Shown here: positions 8,795 through 16,996 of the stretch, one piece after another
Numbering within the stretch: position 1 is the stretch's first letter
Layout: each line of letters opens with the position of its first letter
Assembly: GCA_019454145.1 (NCBI GenBank)
Contig: CP075366.1
Span: forward strand, 847,564-911,563
DNA length: 64,000 bases
Direction of reading: 5' to 3'
Origin: Fimbriimonadaceae bacterium
GTDB taxonomy: Bacteria; Armatimonadota; Fimbriimonadia; Fimbriimonadales; Fimbriimonadaceae
Position numbers and translations under genes: made by a program
Notes under the pieces: generated by a model
What the model saw: the letters and a program-made list of their open reading frames with translations, nothing else
What the model was told of the DNA's origin: nothing
Databases searched by the model: none

Positions 8795-9907
8795 ATGGCA
8801 GAACCGCTTAAAAATTCGTTTGGCCCGGAAATCCCCGAGCGACTTTCTAGGATGATTTTGGAAGTCCACCCGGCGTTCCCTGTAGCTCAATTCATGGAGC
8901 AGGTTTTGCACGGATATGAGCCGCTCGAACTTATGCCGCGAGCACGCCATATTGCGAAAGTTCTGCGCGAAACACTCCCAAGCGATTACGCTGAAGCAAC
9001 AAGAATTCTGATCGAAAGTTCAGGGCCGAGACCGCAATCTGCTGAAGGCGATGGTGGAATGGCAACCTTTTTCTATCTGCCCCACACTACGTTCATCGGA
9101 AGCTACGGCGCAGATGACTTTGAGACTTCAATCGAAGCGAATTACCACTTCACAAAACTTTTTACCGCCGAATTCAGCATCCGCCCGCTACTCATCCATC
9201 ATCAAGCGCGAACAGTGGAAAAACTCAGGACTTGGGCGACAGATGATAATGTTCATGTGAGGAGACTGGTCTCGGAAGGCACAAGACCGCGACTACCCTG
9301 GGCTCCTAGACTGCCTGAATTCCAGCGCGATCCAACGCCAGTTTTGGAACTCTTAGAGTTACTCAAAGATGACCCCGAGCTTTACGTGCGCCGGTCAGTT
9401 GCTAACAATCTCAACGACATTGGGAAAGATAATCCCGATCAACTCATCGACACTGCAAAGCATTGGATGAAAGATGCCCACCATGAACGTAAGTGGGTGA
9501 TCAAGCACGCTCTACGGTTTGCGATCAAGGCAGGAAATCCGGAAGCACTTGCAGTTCTCGGTTTTTCTAACGATTCCCCAATTACGGTAGAAAACACGGT
9601 GATTCCTGCAGATGCGCATATCGGTGGCTCAGTGCTCATCCAGTTTGATGTCGTGAATCCAAGTGATCAACCGCATACAGCAAACATTGACTTTCAAATT
9701 CATTACATCAAATCAAATGGGAAGTCATCAGCTAAAGTTTTCAAACTGAAGTCCACGACCCTGTATGCGAATGAGAGGCTAACCGCCAAAAAGAGGGTTT
9801 CGCTTGAAGAAATGACGACGCGAAAGCACTTCCCCGGAGAACATAGGGTTGATGCGCTTATCAACGGGCAAGTGCACCCAATCGGCATATTTCAGCTCAG
9901 CAAGTAG
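8795..9907 (+). CDS. AlkC-like DNA alkylation repair protein (HEAT-like)
   Basis: A 370-aa member of the AlkC/AlkD HEAT-like superfamily of DNA glycosylases that remove alkylated bases. Family landmarks are the N-terminal PLKNSFGPEIPERLSRM, the block EFSIRPLLI, and the helical stretch VRRLVSEGTRPRLPWAPRL (about 150-168). The latter is followed by YVRRSVANNLNDIGKDNP (about 193-210) and an HxxxKWVIKHALRF helix. Residues from about 265 form an added beta-strand domain (ITVENTVIPADAHIG onward), as known for AlkC proteins with an Ig-like tail. TACTGT sits 7 nt before the ATG. No other repair gene is adjacent. The adduct handled (3-methyladenine or 3-methylcytosine) is inferred only from the family. 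Confidence 0.85.
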   Translation: MAEPLKNSFGPEIPERLSRMILEVHPAFPVAQFMEQVLHGYEPLELMPRARHIAKVLRETLPSDYAEATRILIESSGPRPQSAEGDGGMATFFYLPHTTFIGSYGADDFETSIEANYHFTKLFTAEFSIRPLLIHHQARTVEKLRTWATDDNVHVRRLVSEGTRPRLPWAPRLPEFQRDPTPVLELLELLKDDPELYVRRSVANNLNDIGKDNPDQLIDTAKHWMKDAHHERKWVIKHALRFAIKAGNPEALAVLGFSNDSPITVENTVIPADAHIGGSVLIQFDVVNPSDQPHTANIDFQIHYIKSNGKSSAKVFKLKSTTLYANERLTAKKRVSLEEMTTRKHFPGEHRVDALINGQVHPIGIFQLSK

Positions 9908-9908
9908 C

Positions 9909-10784
9909 CTATTTGGGGAATTCAAACGATTCAGCTTTTGCCGTATAGAGCAAAACCGGAGTTCCTATTGTTGCTCGAATTGTGCGACCTTTGAAAATTC
10001 CGCGCACTTTGTGATCAATTGAAGATGTGAGGTCGGCAAGTTCCCCAACCGCTTGCGCCGCAAGAACTGCCTGGACACCGTCCAAGGAACCTGTATCACC
10101 CTTACGCATCATATCTAAAGCCGAAATAAAATCTAACCCTTGAACAGATTTTCCCGGCTCGGAGGCAAGTTCACTCGTGTGCTCTAACCCAAGCCGATCC
10201 GCAAGATTTTTGATCTGCTTTTGCTGTTCCTCTAACCCTTTGCCGGTAATTGCGCCTTCTGCGATTTTCAGCAAAGAACCTCTCGCTTCTGGGTCATTCC
10301 ACAGGTTGTCAATCTTTGCGGAATCAATCCGGTCAGCGGTGTTTTCTTGAGTGAAGATGTAAATTTCTTTGCCTTCGTTGGCCCGCACCGGAATCTCGCG
10401 CCCATCAGAAAGAACTACGTGTTTCAGAGTCATTTCTAAGCGGGCGGGAGTGTTGCTAATCGCATTTAGAAGGCTTGCCCCGCGAGACCTGCTGATTTCT
10501 GCAATGACCTTGGTTCCCATTGGAATCACGGTTTTTCCGCCAGCCTTGACGTCTTTGAGTACGCCAAGTGTAACTTCTTGCCCAACTTTGCTTCCCCCTG
10601 CATCCAGGCCTTCCAACAAGAGGCACTCGACTTGAGATTCAGCTGGGAGAGTGATTTTCTGGGTTTGAACCACTTTCTCGGCGGCTTCCCACGGGAGCTT
10701 GCCGTCGTTATTCCGCATGGAGAAAGCGAGGTATCCAAACCCGCCGACCGCGATCAATCCAAGAATGGCCTTCCAGTACTTCAT
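9909..10784 (-). CDS. membrane-anchored hypothetical protein
   Basis: A 291-aa protein not recognised. It begins with one transmembrane or signal-anchor segment (about residues 5-21) and a charged periplasmic region. Next comes a beta-rich section with the segment GGKTVIPMGTKVIAEI (about residues 84-99), which recalls the soft Pro-Gly-Thr motif found in TrbI/VirB10-type and other envelope proteins. The rest is helical with Gln/Lys-rich stretches and ends in another beta section. A GGTGAG box lies 3 nt before the ATG. It follows the lipoprotein gene by 72 nt on the same strand and may be the last gene of the VanZ-to-lipoprotein operon. Its stop is 1 nt from the stop of the convergent AlkC-like gene. 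Confidence 0.55.
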   Translation of the reverse strand: MKYWKAILGLIAVGGFGYLAFSMRNNDGKLPWEAAEKVVQTQKITLPAESQVECLLLEGLDAGGSKVGQEVTLGVLKDVKAGGKTVIPMGTKVIAEISRSRGASLLNAISNTPARLEMTLKHVVLSDGREIPVRANEGKEIYIFTQENTADRIDSAKIDNLWNDPEARGSLLKIAEGAITGKGLEEQQKQIKNLADRLGLEHTSELASEPGKSVQGLDFISALDMMRKGDTGSLDGVQAVLAAQAVGELADLTSSIDHKVRGIFKGRTIRATIGTPVLLYTAKAESFEFPK

Positions 10785-10856
10785 GTGCTCACCAAAATAA
10801 ACGCATTTTGAGGGTTAATGGTTGTCAGGTTGGTCAAAAATCCCTGGTTCTTGAGT

Positions 10857-11351
10857 CTAGTCTTTGGTTTCTTCTATGATTTGAACTTCGATTTTTGAAC
10901 CAGTAGTGCCTTCGTCAATGACAGTGACGACCGCGCTCATATCACCCAATCGACCGGAGATGATTGTGCCAATTTCGCCACCAGTAGCCGCTTTGTTTTT
11001 GAGTTCAGACTCGTAAAACGCCGTGACCTTCTTAGTATCGTCTTTGGTGTGCAAAGTGTAGTAGGTGGTGATCGTGTTGCCCGCGGTTTTGCGGTAGGCG
11101 TTCCCTTTTTTGGCATCCGAAGCAGGATAAACGTTCAGCCCGAAATCGCTGAAATTCGTCTCTTCCAGCATTGCGGTGGTGGTGCCGTCGGCTCCGGTGA
11201 CAACCTGGTTTCCATCACCTTGATGGGAGTACTGGTCGCGCCGCAACCCAGCTTGCTTTGCCGCTTCATCCGGATCCATTTTGTCGGATTTAGGGCCACA
11301 TGCCACCAAACACAAACCAACTAGAACGGCAATTCCCCACTTCATTTTCAT
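10857..11351 (-). CDS. small lipoprotein, function unknown
   Basis: A 164-aa predicted lipoprotein. The start at 11351 gives a basic MKMK N-terminus, a hydrophobic core and a lipobox LVAC with Cys18, followed by Gly. An AAAGG box lies 5 nt upstream within the end of gmhA, and the gmhA stop is one base away, so the two are translationally coupled. An upstream in-frame ATG at 11390 would bury the signal sequence and is rejected. The mature part has a charged linker, then an alpha/beta region with ENFSDFGLNVYPASDAKK and TTYYTLHTKDDTKKVTAFYE. No enzyme motif is seen. Confidence 0.68.
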   Translation of the reverse strand: MKMKWGIAVLVGLCLVACGPKSDKMDPDEAAKQAGLRRDQYSHQGDGNQVVTGADGTTTAMLEETNFSDFGLNVYPASDAKKGNAYRKTAGNTITTYYTLHTKDDTKKVTAFYESELKNKAATGGEIGTIISGRLGDMSAVVTVIDEGTTGSKIEVQIIEETKD

Positions 11352-11352
11352 A

Positions 11353-11934
11353 TCAACCTTTGTTAAACAACAGACGTTCCGTGAGTGCAATCAGGATGTG
11401 CACTACCTTAATATGAAGCTCTTGGACCCGGTCGGCGTACTGCCCACCTTGCGTGACAATACAGACATCGGCAAGAGGATCAAGCGGAGAACCTGACTTA
11501 CCCGTGAGAACCAAAACTTTCACTTGCTGATTCTTGGCCTGGTTTGCCGCAGCAATAATATTCGCGCTTTTTCCGCTAGTTGAAAACAAAACCAAAACGT
11601 CGCCAGCTTTGCAATGAGATTCCACCGCTCTAGTGAACACTTTTTCGTATCCGAAATCGTTCGCCGCGCAGGTCAGAAACCCAGGGTCGCTAAATGCAAC
11701 AGCGGCCAAACCTGGGCGATCTTCCCGGTAGCGACCACTGAGTTCTTCGGCAAAGTGCATGGCATCGCACATTGAGCCTCCGTTCCCCGCCGACCACACT
11801 CGATTCCCTGCTCCTAATGCGTGAGCCATCATCTGACCCGCTTGTTCAATTTGGGCAAGAGTCGCCTGATCTTCAAGCAATCGCTGTAGAGCCGAGTGAG
11901 CTTCTTGCAATTCTGATTGGATGAAATCCTTCAA
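11353..11934 (-). CDS. gmhA: D-sedoheptulose-7-phosphate isomerase (SIS domain)
   Basis: A 193-aa SIS-domain protein of normal GmhA length. GmhA converts sedoheptulose 7-phosphate to D-glycero-D-manno-heptose 7-phosphate, the first step of ADP-heptose for LPS core or other heptose glycans. Visible are SAGNGGSMCDAMHFAEELSG (about residues 48-67), the second phosphate loop LFSTSGKSANIIAA (about 115-128) and the C-terminal DRVQELHIKVVHILIAL helix. These include the His and Glu used by GmhA. It starts within the last 4 nt of the HIT-like gene and is followed after 1 nt by a lipoprotein gene. No other heptose genes (gmhB, hldE) are in the window, so DiaA-like roles cannot be fully excluded. Confidence 0.82.
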   Translation of the reverse strand: MKDFIQSELQEAHSALQRLLEDQATLAQIEQAGQMMAHALGAGNRVWSAGNGGSMCDAMHFAEELSGRYREDRPGLAAVAFSDPGFLTCAANDFGYEKVFTRAVESHCKAGDVLVLFSTSGKSANIIAAANQAKNQQVKVLVLTGKSGSPLDPLADVCIVTQGGQYADRVQELHIKVVHILIALTERLLFNKG

Positions 11935-12362
11935 AAACCAAGCTCCCTTTTCAGAGCCGTGTGATCATCACCGTGAATGGTCAAGTCAAATTTTCCCGCC
12001 GCCTCAAAATCTTCAAACCAGATAGGTTTGTGCCGGATTTCTGGCGGTTCTGAAACCCATCTTGGAAAAACGTGTGCGTGCAATGCAGGCTCCAAGTTCC
12101 CAAGTATTTCGTAGTTAATCCGGTCGGCTCCCGAAACTTTTAGCACTGCATCGCCCAGAGTCGCCATATCAGCGAGAAACTGCGCCCTTTCATCGCCGCT
12201 GAGATCGTTAAGAGTGGCAACGACAGGATCGGGATAAAGTAAGCAATACGCCTCCCGCACTTGCGGGTCACCCATTACCGCCCAGCCAGATTTCATTCTG
12301 CCCAAGCACCGAGCCATCGTTCGGGCGCGGCACTCTTCAACAAATTTGTGAATCAGGGTCAT
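11931..12362 (-). CDS. HIT-like nucleotide hydrolase/transferase
   Basis: A 143-aa protein of the histidine-triad superfamily. The key segment NYEILGNLEPALHAHVFPRW spans residues 83-102: His95 and His97 are present, but the third triad position (99) is Phe, giving HAHVF rather than HxHxH. The central His (97), which is the nucleophile in true HIT proteins, is kept. HIT proteins act on nucleoside-5'-phosphoryl bonds (AMP esters, dinucleoside polyphosphates). The start ATG overlaps the stop of the 902-aa repeat protein gene by 4 nt and its own stop overlaps gmhA by 4 nt, so it is embedded in the operon. Substrate is unknown. Confidence 0.68.
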   Translation of the reverse strand: MTLIHKFVEECRARTMARCLGRMKSGWAVMGDPQVREAYCLLYPDPVVATLNDLSGDERAQFLADMATLGDAVLKVSGADRINYEILGNLEPALHAHVFPRWVSEPPEIRHKPIWFEDFEAAGKFDLTIHGDDHTALKRELGF

Positions 12363-15067
12363 GGTTTCACCTTCTTTGCAACTCTGGCAACACTCGGCAC
12401 AGGATCATTCTGCAACGCAATCATTTTTTCTTTAGACTCCGGCGGACACTTTCCGTTGAGCAACAACAGTGCAGAAATTCTCATTCCTGGTCGAGGATCG
12501 TTCAGGGCCTCTGCAACCTTTAGAAGCGAGTTATACATATCCAGCTTGGCCAGAATCAGCAGTCCAGTGCGAGCTTTCCTCTCATCAATGTCTTCAATCA
12601 GCGTTTTCCCTATGAGTTCCGCTTGCTGAGGAGATTGCAAGATCAAACGAACCGCCGAATCGCGGACAAATGGGTCATCGGAATTGACGAAGCTTGCGGC
12701 GGTACCAACTGCATCACCGTCACCAATATCCGCCAGAGCGGACATCGCGGTTCTAATCAAGACTGGATCAGCATTGAACAACAAAGGCAAAATCGTCTGA
12801 CTAGCCGCAATTGCCTTTAGCGAACCTGCCGCCCGGATTGCCAGGGTTCGCAAGTTTGGTTTTGTCGAAATGATATTGGGTAACAATGCCCCAATATCTT
12901 TGATCTGCCCTTCTATACCAATGCGGATAATCGCTGTAAGTTCTGTCTCATTTGCCGTGAGTGCCTTGCGCCCAAGAGCGGTGATCGCATCGGCTCCGAT
13001 TCCATTTGTGATACGCGCCCAAGCACGAACTTCTAAACGCTGAACCGCCGCGAGCTTTTTGCTAATCATCCAATCAAATGCTGGTGCCCCTATTGCGATG
13101 AGTTCACGAATAGCTTCGCTTACGCTATCAGTAGCAGAGCCAACTCCCCACTGGCTGGCGAGGCGGTAGAGCCTTTCGAGTTCAGCGTCGGCAGGTTTCG
13201 GTTTAGAACCAGGTTTTGGATCGGCGATTACTGGAGGTTGGGCCGGTGCTTCACCAGGTTGCGCGAATGGCGTTCGGTCATCCCGAATCGAGGCGACATC
13301 CGTAATCTCAAATTCGCCTTCCCCTCGCGCTTCGGGATACAAGTCTGCACCACCTAAATCAGCGAAAACACTGAGTGAAATCATCGACCGATCGCGACGA
13401 GCATAGGCGGGCCAGGTTGCGTAGCGGTCAATCCCATCGCCTTCCAAGAAGATTCCAACCCCGTTGGCAATCGCTGTGGCGGGCCGTGCATCACGGCTCG
13501 CATAAACATCGTTCCCCGACCGATCTAGTAAAAAAGCGAGACCGTAGTCGTGGCCAATCGCTTGCGCGGCACCGTACTGCGTTGTGTAAGAATCCTCACC
13601 CGCAAGATCGAAAAGATAAGCAGAAGTCATGTGCATCGCACTAGACTGAACATAGTGGTGACCTTTATAAGTATCGTTCCCAGACTTATCGTAAAGCGAA
13701 CCGACCGCGAACCAATACGATGCAGCCTGAGCATAAGTTTCGGCTAAATAGTTATCGCGCCCTGCTCCATCGGTGAGCAGTCCGCAACCGCCCGGCGAGC
13801 CACCTGCATCATCACGAAATCCCATTCCGAAACCTTGAGCAAACGAATAATTCACGTCTGTAAATAAGGGTGAATTGAGGATTAGCCCCCCTGCCCGATA
13901 AATGTCGGCTCCCTTTGCATCAATCAGCCAACCTAGCCCTTTGAGCCGACCCGCTCCCTGGCCCATCAGGTTAATCTTATACAAATCGTCGCCGCCCGAA
14001 TCTGTACAGATTCCCGCGCCAAACATTCCAAAACCTTGTCCTGCCGCAACCGTGGAGTAGTAGTCATCGCCGCCAGACTTGCTGAAAACGCCTAGCCCAC
14101 CGATGCCACATCCGTAGTTCAAAGATTGGCCCCAAAATTGATCGTTACCGCCAAGGTCAACCGCGCATCCTGCCCCTAAAACGCCAACTCCAATGCTGAT
14201 ATCTGGCACATTGTAGCGATCATCGCCACTAATGTCGATCAGAACAGACGAATAGCCAACTCCTGCCCCTGCGCGACCCGTGTAAGTATCATCACCGCCA
14301 AGGTCAATAGTGATGCGAGCATCAAGTTCGTCATGAATATCATTTCCCGAACTCCCAATGACGACTATCAATCCATTCACCGTTAGCCGCTGTTTTTTGG
14401 GAAAAGAAATATTTGCCGCTTTTAGCGCGGCGGCGGCTTGTTCGACTTCCACTTGAAGCTTCCAACCCGCCGTCATAATCGCCGCGATATTAACCTTTTT
14501 CATTAAGGCCTCGCATTCTGCAAGACTTGCCACTCGTCCGCGGACAAATCCTAGCTTGATTCTAGGTTCTTCAATCGCTTGAGAAGGCAGGCTCTCGATG
14601 AGCAGGCGGAGTTCTTCGGGTTTGAGTTTTTCTAGCGCCGTGCGGATTTCTAAGTCGGTTTGGGAAACTGTCCCTACCAGAGAATCTACGATCTTGCCAA
14701 GCGGTTCTGGTAAGCCAGATTTAGCGGCAAACTTCTCGCCCGAATTGGGAAACTGAGCATCAATGCCAGTAGCCGACTTGAGATAGTTCTTGATCAAATC
14801 TGACACTTTGGCGGTAAGCCCAGATTCATGTGCCTTCATCAACGAACTTGAAGATGCGATTGGGTCGCCCAGTCCAGATTTCACCCAATCGGATAGATCC
14901 ATTGTGCGAAACGGATTACGATCCGTTGCCAGATCTTTGAGAGTTAGATTTGCCAAGAAAAGCGAATCTTCCAATCCCGCCAATTCTCGTTCGTTGAGTT
15001 GGGCAAACGCTGGGCAACTCACGAGTGCCATTCCGAGCGTTAACCATTTCCTAACCCCACAAGCCAT
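12359..15067 (-). CDS. secreted GGDD-repeat and HEAT-repeat protein, function unknown
   Basis: A 902-aa protein with no recognised name. A signal peptide ends near AFA-QL (residues 20-24). An all-helical region follows to about 235. Residues 240-580 hold about thirteen repeats of 25-28 residues (one longer), each keyed by D-x-[GS]-G-x-D-x-Y (for example LGGDDTY, ISGDDRY, SGGDDLY, KSGNDTY). The stretch between keys is Gly-rich with GQGFGMFGAG-type cores. After a Pro-rich linker (600-625), residues 630-902 are HEAT-like helices with PVLIRTAMSALADIGD and DPFVRDSAVRLIL. The Asp clusters recall calcium-binding beta-solenoids such as RTX, but the repeat is three times longer. It is coupled to the HIT gene by ATGA. 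Secreted, calcium-dependent adhesion or scaffold is a guess only. Confidence 0.8.
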   Translation of the reverse strand: MACGVRKWLTLGMALVSCPAFAQLNERELAGLEDSLFLANLTLKDLATDRNPFRTMDLSDWVKSGLGDPIASSSSLMKAHESGLTAKVSDLIKNYLKSATGIDAQFPNSGEKFAAKSGLPEPLGKIVDSLVGTVSQTDLEIRTALEKLKPEELRLLIESLPSQAIEEPRIKLGFVRGRVASLAECEALMKKVNIAAIMTAGWKLQVEVEQAAAALKAANISFPKKQRLTVNGLIVVIGSSGNDIHDELDARITIDLGGDDTYTGRAGAGVGYSSVLIDISGDDRYNVPDISIGVGVLGAGCAVDLGGNDQFWGQSLNYGCGIGGLGVFSKSGGDDYYSTVAAGQGFGMFGAGICTDSGGDDLYKINLMGQGAGRLKGLGWLIDAKGADIYRAGGLILNSPLFTDVNYSFAQGFGMGFRDDAGGSPGGCGLLTDGAGRDNYLAETYAQAASYWFAVGSLYDKSGNDTYKGHHYVQSSAMHMTSAYLFDLAGEDSYTTQYGAAQAIGHDYGLAFLLDRSGNDVYASRDARPATAIANGVGIFLEGDGIDRYATWPAYARRDRSMISLSVFADLGGADLYPEARGEGEFEITDVASIRDDRTPFAQPGEAPAQPPVIADPKPGSKPKPADAELERLYRLASQWGVGSATDSVSEAIRELIAIGAPAFDWMISKKLAAVQRLEVRAWARITNGIGADAITALGRKALTANETELTAIIRIGIEGQIKDIGALLPNIISTKPNLRTLAIRAAGSLKAIAASQTILPLLFNADPVLIRTAMSALADIGDGDAVGTAASFVNSDDPFVRDSAVRLILQSPQQAELIGKTLIEDIDERKARTGLLILAKLDMYNSLLKVAEALNDPRPGMRISALLLLNGKCPPESKEKMIALQNDPVPSVARVAKKVKP
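13328..14350 (-). repeat. coding repeats: about 13 GGDD-type units
   Basis: This section of the 902-aa protein gene encodes about thirteen units of 25-28 residues (one longer), each with the key D-x-[GS]-G-x-D-x-Y. The DNA copies have diverged, so the repeat is clear only at protein level, which points to an old duplication under selection rather than a recent expansion. Confidence 0.8.
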
Positions 15068-15097
15068 AGGTTCAAGTATGCCCGATGGCGAACCCGA

Positions 15098-16180
15098 TCA
15101 GGTGAGCGATTCAGCAACAATCTCAAACGTTCGCTGGGTGCTGAGGCGGGGATCATCTAAAACGCGGGCATCAAACGGGAAACTACCTTGAGTCGTGTTT
15201 TTTACGACTATTCCAAGGCCAACTTCAGTTTGACTCGGGCACAGAATTACAACTTCCGACCGCTTTTCTTGGCGAATTTCGGTGGCCCACGGTTCAAAAA
15301 TCAATCGGTCTAGCTCTTCCAAACCAAACCTGGCTTCATCATCTCTACCTGCTTGCAAGATTTCGCCTAAACCTGAATAAATCAACAGTCCAGATTTTGC
15401 GGATTTGAACTCTTTGACAACACTCTCAGCAATGTGAATTCCCTTACGAAAACCAGTTCTATCTGAGTGCTGATAACCGACCATTCGCGACAGTCCTTGC
15501 ATTGCAATTGATTCACTCCATACGTAACCAGGTGCGCCGCGCCGAATGGCAAGATTAGGAAGATTCGGCTTAAATCCAAATGAATGGGGCCAGAGCAAAT
15601 TTGCCTTCGCAAGTCCTTCTCCTTCGCGAATTCGGTTGAATTCCAAACCGTCAAGCAGATTCAGTGAATCGTCAATGAGTTGCCTCAACTTAAGTTCACC
15701 GTCGCCTTCTGGCAAACCATATCCATAGACTTTGCCAAAAATATCGTTTGGCGCGGTCACTCCCAGCTCAAGCGAACCGTTCTCCCAAACCAATCCGTGC
15801 GTGGTGAGTTCGCCGAACACGGGAGTTAAATCTTTTGTCGCGAGTTTGGCGAACTCCTTGTCTAATCCCCTCAGTTTACTAGAAGAAATTTTCCCAACTT
15901 CCCCAATCAACCCCTCATCACTTACGCTGAGCAGGGACATTTCAAACTGCACGCTTCGCTCGGGAGGATCAACTCCGAATGCACTCAGCACGAGCGGGCC
16001 GCGCGGTAACTTGCTTACGCCAGAAAGACCAACGTATTCTAATTCCGGCGTTGCTTCCAGTAGCGAGAGTTTGAAGACTTCTCCGTGATCAGCGAAGTAG
16101 CGCAGTCCGACCGGTGGTTCTTCCCAAATCGAACCAACACCCTGCTTTAATGCTTCTGGCAAGATCAAAACCGACCGCAT
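15098..16180 (-). CDS. degenerate ApgM-like phosphoglycerate mutase homologue
   Basis: A 360-aa protein whose segment order follows archaeal-type cofactor-independent phosphoglycerate mutase (ApgM, alkaline phosphatase superfamily). It opens MRSVLILPEAL where ApgM has a strand ending Asp-Gly. Then come a PRGPLVLSAFGVDPPERSVQFEMSL-like block (written here only in outline), a VSDEGLIG strand and a middle domain. After these follow an AIRRGAPGYVW segment, GLSRMVGYQHSDRTGFRKG, and finally SGLGEILQAGRDDEARFGLEELDRLI in outline, where active enzymes carry the metal-binding TDxAGHxGD. The expected catalytic Asp/Ser and metal His/Asp residues are missing. It starts on the last base of the VanZ-like stop codon. 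I infer a non-catalytic or repurposed binding protein; homology is judged by eye. Confidence 0.5.
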   Translation of the reverse strand: MRSVLILPEALKQGVGSIWEEPPVGLRYFADHGEVFKLSLLEATPELEYVGLSGVSKLPRGPLVLSAFGVDPPERSVQFEMSLLSVSDEGLIGEVGKISSSKLRGLDKEFAKLATKDLTPVFGELTTHGLVWENGSLELGVTAPNDIFGKVYGYGLPEGDGELKLRQLIDDSLNLLDGLEFNRIREGEGLAKANLLWPHSFGFKPNLPNLAIRRGAPGYVWSESIAMQGLSRMVGYQHSDRTGFRKGIHIAESVVKEFKSAKSGLLIYSGLGEILQAGRDDEARFGLEELDRLIFEPWATEIRQEKRSEVVILCPSQTEVGLGIVVKNTTQGSFPFDARVLDDPRLSTQRTFEIVAESLT

Positions 16181-16956
16181 TACTGCTTCTCCACTTCTTT
16201 GCGTTTGATTCTGAGGTTCTGCACGAATGCAAAAACGCCAAGAAACACAAGCATCCCGCAGAGGTCAAGAACAACGTCGCGTGCCATTCCTGTTCGGTTA
16301 GCGGCGAATTGCTGCTGGTGTTCATCAAAAATCGCCAGCGGCAACGGCCACGCGATACCCAAAAGCACGGCTCGGTTAACAGTCGCGCCAGCTTTTCTCG
16401 CCGCGACGGCCGCGGCTAACGCCGCTAAACCGTAACCGGTGAAGTGCAACGATTTGCGAATCATGTAAACAATGGAGTTCCGGTATTCCCATTGGTCGTC
16501 TCGTAAACCAAGCCACTTTTGAACCATTTCCGCCATCCAATCTGGCCCGCCGCGCGGCCCGGAAATCAGAGCAATCAGCAACCCAAACCCTACGGTTGCG
16601 AGCAGAGCCATCAGCCAAACCCACCCGTTTTTTCCGCGAGTGTTCCAAACGATGATCCCCGCCAGAGACGCGCAGGCAAGCAGAGTCACAAGCCACGTTC
16701 GGCCCGGCACAAGCTCAACGCCCGGATGGCTGACCGCCCAGATCAAAAAGAAAGTTGCGCCGTACGCGCAAACAAATAAAACGTGATTGCGGAACGGGAA
16801 TTCATTCTTGAATCCCGCCACCACCAGCCCGATAACCAAAATTAACAACAACGGCCCTTGGATGGGGAGCTGCATCGCACCCCACTTCACCGCCTGCAAG
16901 ATGCACAAAACCGCGAATGCCGCCGCCGCAAACCACCGCACTCGATCTTGCTGCAT
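16180..16956 (-). CDS. VanZ-like membrane protein
   Basis: A polytopic membrane protein of about 258 aa with seven or eight hydrophobic segments. The C-terminal part carries the VanZ-type pattern: MIRKSLHFTGYGLAALA, an inward helix, then FDEHQQQFAANRTGMARDVV and a last helix (RK-x-x-HF...DE-x-x-Q-x-F-x-x-x-R-x-x-x-x-x-D). VanZ-like proteins are linked to glycopeptide (teicoplanin) tolerance in some Firmicutes, but most family members have no known role. The ATG at 16956 is preferred; an in-frame ATG at 16980 is also possible. It heads the minus-strand operon and is divergent from surE. Confidence 0.72.
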   Translation of the reverse strand: MQQDRVRWFAAAAFAVLCILQAVKWGAMQLPIQGPLLLILVIGLVVAGFKNEFPFRNHVLFVCAYGATFFLIWAVSHPGVELVPGRTWLVTLLACASLAGIIVWNTRGKNGWVWLMALLATVGFGLLIALISGPRGGPDWMAEMVQKWLGLRDDQWEYRNSIVYMIRKSLHFTGYGLAALAAAVAARKAGATVNRAVLLGIAWPLPLAIFDEHQQQFAANRTGMARDVVLDLCGMLVFLGVFAFVQNLRIKRKEVEKQ

Positions 16957-16996
16957 TGGTTCATTGTGACACCCGACCATCTTCTCATTTGGTAGC

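Noticed and set aside
13328-14350. RTX (GGxGxDxLx) calcium repeats
   Set aside because: The unit is about 27 residues with D-x-G-G-x-D-x-Y, and does not show the nonapeptide period.
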